This document shows, piece by piece, positions 6,823 through 9,107 of a DNA stretch of 9,107 nt. Each line of letters begins with the position of its first letter. Position 1 is the first letter of the stretch. The notes below the pieces were generated by a model. That model made no database searches. It was not told the DNA's origin and was given only the letters and a program-made list of their open reading frames with translations. The position numbers were made by a program, and so were the translations under genes. Source of the DNA: Sulfitobacter sp. (lineage in GTDB: Bacteria > Pseudomonadota > Alphaproteobacteria > Rhodobacterales > Rhodobacteraceae); NCBI GenBank assembly GCA_026421135.1, contig JAPKCR010000051.1:1-9107 (forward strand), given 5' to 3'.

Positions 6823-8949
6823 ATGGCACGCGACTATCCGCTCTCACGCTACCGTAACTTCGGTATTATGGCCCACATCGATGCAGGCAAAACAACCTGT
6901 TCCGAGCGTATCCTGTTTTACACCGGCAAATCCCACAACATTGGTGAGGTGCACGATGGTGCCGCAACAATGGACTGGATGGAGCAGGAGCAGGAGCGTG
7001 GTATTACGATCACCTCCGCCGCGACGACAACTTTCTGGCAGCGCCAGGAATTGCCTGACGCAAGCGCCACATCCGACACTAAGTACCGGATGAACATCAT
7101 CGACACCCCTGGCCACGTTGACTTCACCATCGAAGTTGAGCGTTCCTTGGCTGTTTTGGATGGCGCGGTTGCCGTTCTTGATGCCAACGCCGGTGTTGAG
7201 CCGCAGACCGAAACAGTTTGGCGTCAGGCCGACCGTTACAAGGTTCCGCGTATCGTTTTCGTCAACAAAATGGATAAGATCGGTGCTGACTTCTTCAACT
7301 GTGTGAAGATGATCAAAGACCGTACCGGTGCGACACCTGCGCCGATCCAAATTCCAATCGGTGCCGAAACCGAGTTGGAAGGCATGATCGACCTGGTCAC
7401 CATGAAAGAATGGGTCTGGGCCGGTGAAGATCTGGGCGCAAGCTGGGAACAGCGCGAAATTCGCGCCGACCTCAAGGATCTGGCCGACGAATGGCGCGCA
7501 CATCTGATCGAGACTGCGGTCGAGATGGACGATGCCGCGATGGAAAACTATCTGATGGATGGCGCTGAGCCTGACGAAGAGACTTTGCGCAAGCTGATCC
7601 GCAAGGGTACGCTGGCCATCAAGTTTATCCCTGTTTTGTGTGGTTCTGCCTTTAAGAACAAAGGTGTTCAGCCACTTTTGAACGCTGTAATTGACTATCT
7701 TCCATCCCCGATGGACGTTGTTGACTACTTGGGCTTTAAGCCAGGCGACGAAACAGAGACACGTAACATCCCGCGCCGTGCGGACGATGATATGGCGTTC
7801 TCTGGCCTTGCGTTCAAAATCATGAACGACCCCTTTGTTGGTACGCTGACCTTTACACGCATCTACTCCGGTAAGTTGAACAAGGGCGACACGCTCTTGA
7901 ACTCGACCAAAGGCAAGAAAGAGCGCGTCGGTCGTATGATGATGATGCACTCGAACGATCGTGAAGAAATTCAAGAAGCGTTCTCGGGCGACATCATCGC
8001 GCTGGCAGGTCTGAAAGACACAACAACCGGTGACACACTTTGCTCCGTTGCTGATCCTGTTGTTCTTGAAACAATGACCTTCCCTGATCCGGTTATTGAA
8101 ATCGCGGTCGAGCCTAAGACAAAAGCAGACCAAGAGAAAATGTCTGCCGGTCTGGCCCGTCTTGCTGCCGAAGATCCATCCTTCCGTGTTGAGACCGACA
8201 TCGAATCCGGTCAGACCATCATGAAGGGCATGGGCGAACTTCACCTCGATATCTTGGTTGATCGCCTCAAGCGTGAATTCAAGGTCGAAGCGAACATCGG
8301 TGCACCACAGGTTGCGTATCGTGAGACTGTCAGCCGCGAAGCTGAGATCGTCTACACCCACAAGAAGCAGTCGGGTGGTTCGGGTCAGTTTGCTGAAGTC
8401 AAAATGATCATCACGCCGACAGAGCCGGGCGAAGGTTACTCCTTTGAATCGCGCGTTGTTGGTGGTTCGGTGCCCAAGGAATACATCCCGGGTGTTGAAA
8501 AGGGTATTCGTTCGGTTATGGACTCCGGTCCGTTGGCGGGCTTCCCGGTTATCGACTTCAAGGTTGCCTTGATCGAAGGTAAATACCACGATGTTGACTC
8601 CAGTGTTCTGGCGTTCGAAATCGCTGCCCGTATGGGTATGCGCGAAGGCATGAAGAAAGCTGGCGCGAAACTTCTCGAGCCGATTATGAAAGTCGAAGTT
8701 GTCACACCTGAAGATTACACAGGCGGCATCATCGGCGATCTGACATCGCGTCGCGGTCAGGTTCAGGGTCAAGACACTCGTGGCAACGCCATCGCGATCG
8801 AAGCGCAGGTGCCACTGGCCAACATGTTCGGTTACATCAACACATTGCGGTCGATGTCTTCGGGTCGTGCGAACTTCACCATGCAGTTCTCGCATTACGA
8901 AGCCGTACCACAGAATATCTCGGACGAGATTCAGGCCAAATTCGCCTAA
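6823..8949 (+). CDS. fusA: Translation elongation factor G
   Basis: EF-G, the GTPase that drives ribosomal translocation and, with RRF, ribosome recycling. At 708 residues it has normal length. The G domain has the P-loop AHIDAGKT (17-24), switch I RGITIT (59-64), DTPGH (94-98) and NKMD (148-151). [14 protein letters not shown] marks the GSA (G5) element. It continues through domain II ([21 protein letters not shown]), domain III ([17 protein letters not shown]), domain IV ([15 protein letters not shown]) and domain V ([29 protein letters not shown]), ending [19 protein letters not shown] short loop enlargement after TFW (about 73-88) is within family variation. GAGGA (6809-6813) lies 9 nt before the ATG. 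A long antisense frame across the gene is a codon-usage shadow. Third gene of the str operon; no second EF-G copy is in view. Confidence 0.98.
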   Translation: MARDYPLSRYRNFGIMAHIDAGKTTCSERILFYTGKSHNIGEVHDGAATMDWMEQEQERGITITSAATTTFWQRQELPDASATSDTKYRMNIIDTPGHVDFTIEVERSLAVLDGAVAVLDANAGVEPQTETVWRQADRYKVPRIVFVNKMDKIGADFFNCVKMIKDRTGATPAPIQIPIGAETELEGMIDLVTMKEWVWAGEDLGASWEQREIRADLKDLADEWRAHLIETAVEMDDAAMENYLMDGAEPDEETLRKLIRKGTLAIKFIPVLCGSAFKNKGVQPLLNAVIDYLPSPMDVVDYLGFKPGDETETRNIPRRADDDMAFSGLAFKIMNDPFVGTLTFTRIYSGKLNKGDTLLNSTKGKKERVGRMMMMHSNDREEIQEAFSGDIIALAGLKDTTTGDTLCSVADPVVLETMTFPDPVIEIAVEPKTKADQEKMSAGLARLAAEDPSFRVETDIESGQTIMKGMGELHLDILVDRLKREFKVEANIGAPQVAYRETVSREAEIVYTHKKQSGGSGQFAEVKMIITPTEPGEGYSFESRVVGGSVPKEYIPGVEKGIRSVMDSGPLAGFPVIDFKVALIEGKYHDVDSSVLAFEIAARMGMREGMKKAGAKLLEPIMKVEVVTPEDYTGGIIGDLTSRRGQVQGQDTRGNAIAIEAQVPLANMFGYINTLRSMSSGRANFTMQFSHYEAVPQNISDEIQAKFA

Positions 8950-8969
8950 TCGTCGAAACCAAATAACTG

Positions 8970-9030
8970 GGATGGCGGGGAAAACCCCGCCCTACCCAAA
9001 TCGTAGGGTGGGCTTTCAACCCCACCATCC
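8970..9030. repeat. REP-like cluster of overlapping palindromes between fusA and tuf
   Basis: Most of the 105-nt spacer is palindromic. GGCGGGG-AAAA-CCCCGCC (8974-8991) is a perfect 7-bp hairpin. GCCC-T-ACCC (8989-8997) pairs with GGGTGGGC (9006-9013) over 8 bp with one bulged T. GGTGGG (9007-9012) pairs with CCCACC (9021-9026). An outer GGATGG (8970-8975) pairs with CCATCC (9025-9030). The arms overlap, so the folds compete. There is no T-tract, so it is not a simple terminator. The make-up resembles dispersed GTAGGGTGGG-type palindromic repeats seen between genes in many proteobacteria. Confidence 0.55.
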
Positions 9031-9054
9031 AAATTGAAAATCAAGGAGGCCACC

Positions 9055-9107
9055 ATGGCTAAGGCAAAGTTTGAACGTAATAAACCACACGTTAACATCG
9101 GCACGAT
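9055..9107 (+). CDS. tuf: Translation elongation factor Tu, N-terminal 17 residues (cut by window end)
   Basis: EF-Tu delivers aminoacyl-tRNA to the ribosome. Only MAKAKFERNKPHVNIGT is visible, but it is the standard EF-Tu N-terminus leading into the P-loop (GTIGHVDHGKT in the family; the G domain continues beyond the window). A near-perfect ribosome binding site, AAGGAGG (9043-9049), lies 5 nt before the ATG, as expected for one of the most abundant cell proteins. Its place directly after fusA is the classical str-operon position. Whether the genome carries a second tuf copy cannot be seen here. Confidence 0.95.
   Translation, partial: MAKAKFERNKPHVNIGT

Noticed and set aside
6844..8895. 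683-codon open frame antisense to fusA
   Set aside because: It mirrors the strong codon bias of fusA (few complementary stop codons). The protein is His/Arg/Asn/Phe-rich with no recognisable domain, and the sense strand is an unmistakable complete EF-G.

Overview
This window is a conserved information-processing locus of an alphaproteobacterium, most likely a marine Rhodobacteraceae (roseobacter-type) species. That guess rests on the gene order (end of rpoC, then the str operon rpsL-rpsG-fusA-tuf), the protein sequences, the moderate-to-high GC and the accessory genes (a DMT permease and PF11316-like glycosyltransferases). No 16S or other decisive marker is present, so genus is not called.

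Layout. Positions 1-2113 hold the C-terminal half of rpoC (bridge helix, second zinc site, trigger loop, SI3-type insertion, C-terminal clamp parts). It is closed by a textbook intrinsic terminator at 2137-2174. Positions 2292-5327 form an accessory block: a small DUF4188 / monooxygenase-like protein (+), a ten-helix EamA/DMT permease (+), and two tandem paralogous putative glycosyltransferases (-). The latter two are joined by an ATGA stop/start overlap, and the downstream one overlaps the permease 3' end by 12 bp tail to tail. From 5328 to 5734 is a 407-nt gene-free stretch. It carries a near-consensus sigma-70 promoter (TTGACA-17-TATACG) facing rpsL, a terminator-like hairpin inside the resulting leader, and a possible fold that hides the rpsL ribosome binding site. 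From 5735 onward lies the str operon: rpsL (S12), rpsG (S7), fusA (EF-G), and the first 17 codons of tuf (EF-Tu), cut by the window end.

How it works together. RpoC belongs to RNA polymerase. S12 and S7 are small-subunit proteins of the decoding centre and the head, EF-G drives translocation and EF-Tu delivers aminoacyl-tRNA. The str genes are all on + with short spacers (162, 83 and 105 nt), each spacer with its own hairpins, consistent with one transcript and gene-by-gene tuning. The accessory block separates rpoC from rpsL and has no evident functional link to translation.

No new multi-gene system (defence, CRISPR, toxin-antitoxin, mobile element) is visible. The parts most worth following up are the rpsL leader with promoter plus internal terminator (attenuator or small RNA), the tandem glycosyltransferases, the rpsL-rpsG spacer as a possible S7 target, and a REP-like palindrome cluster between fusA and tuf.
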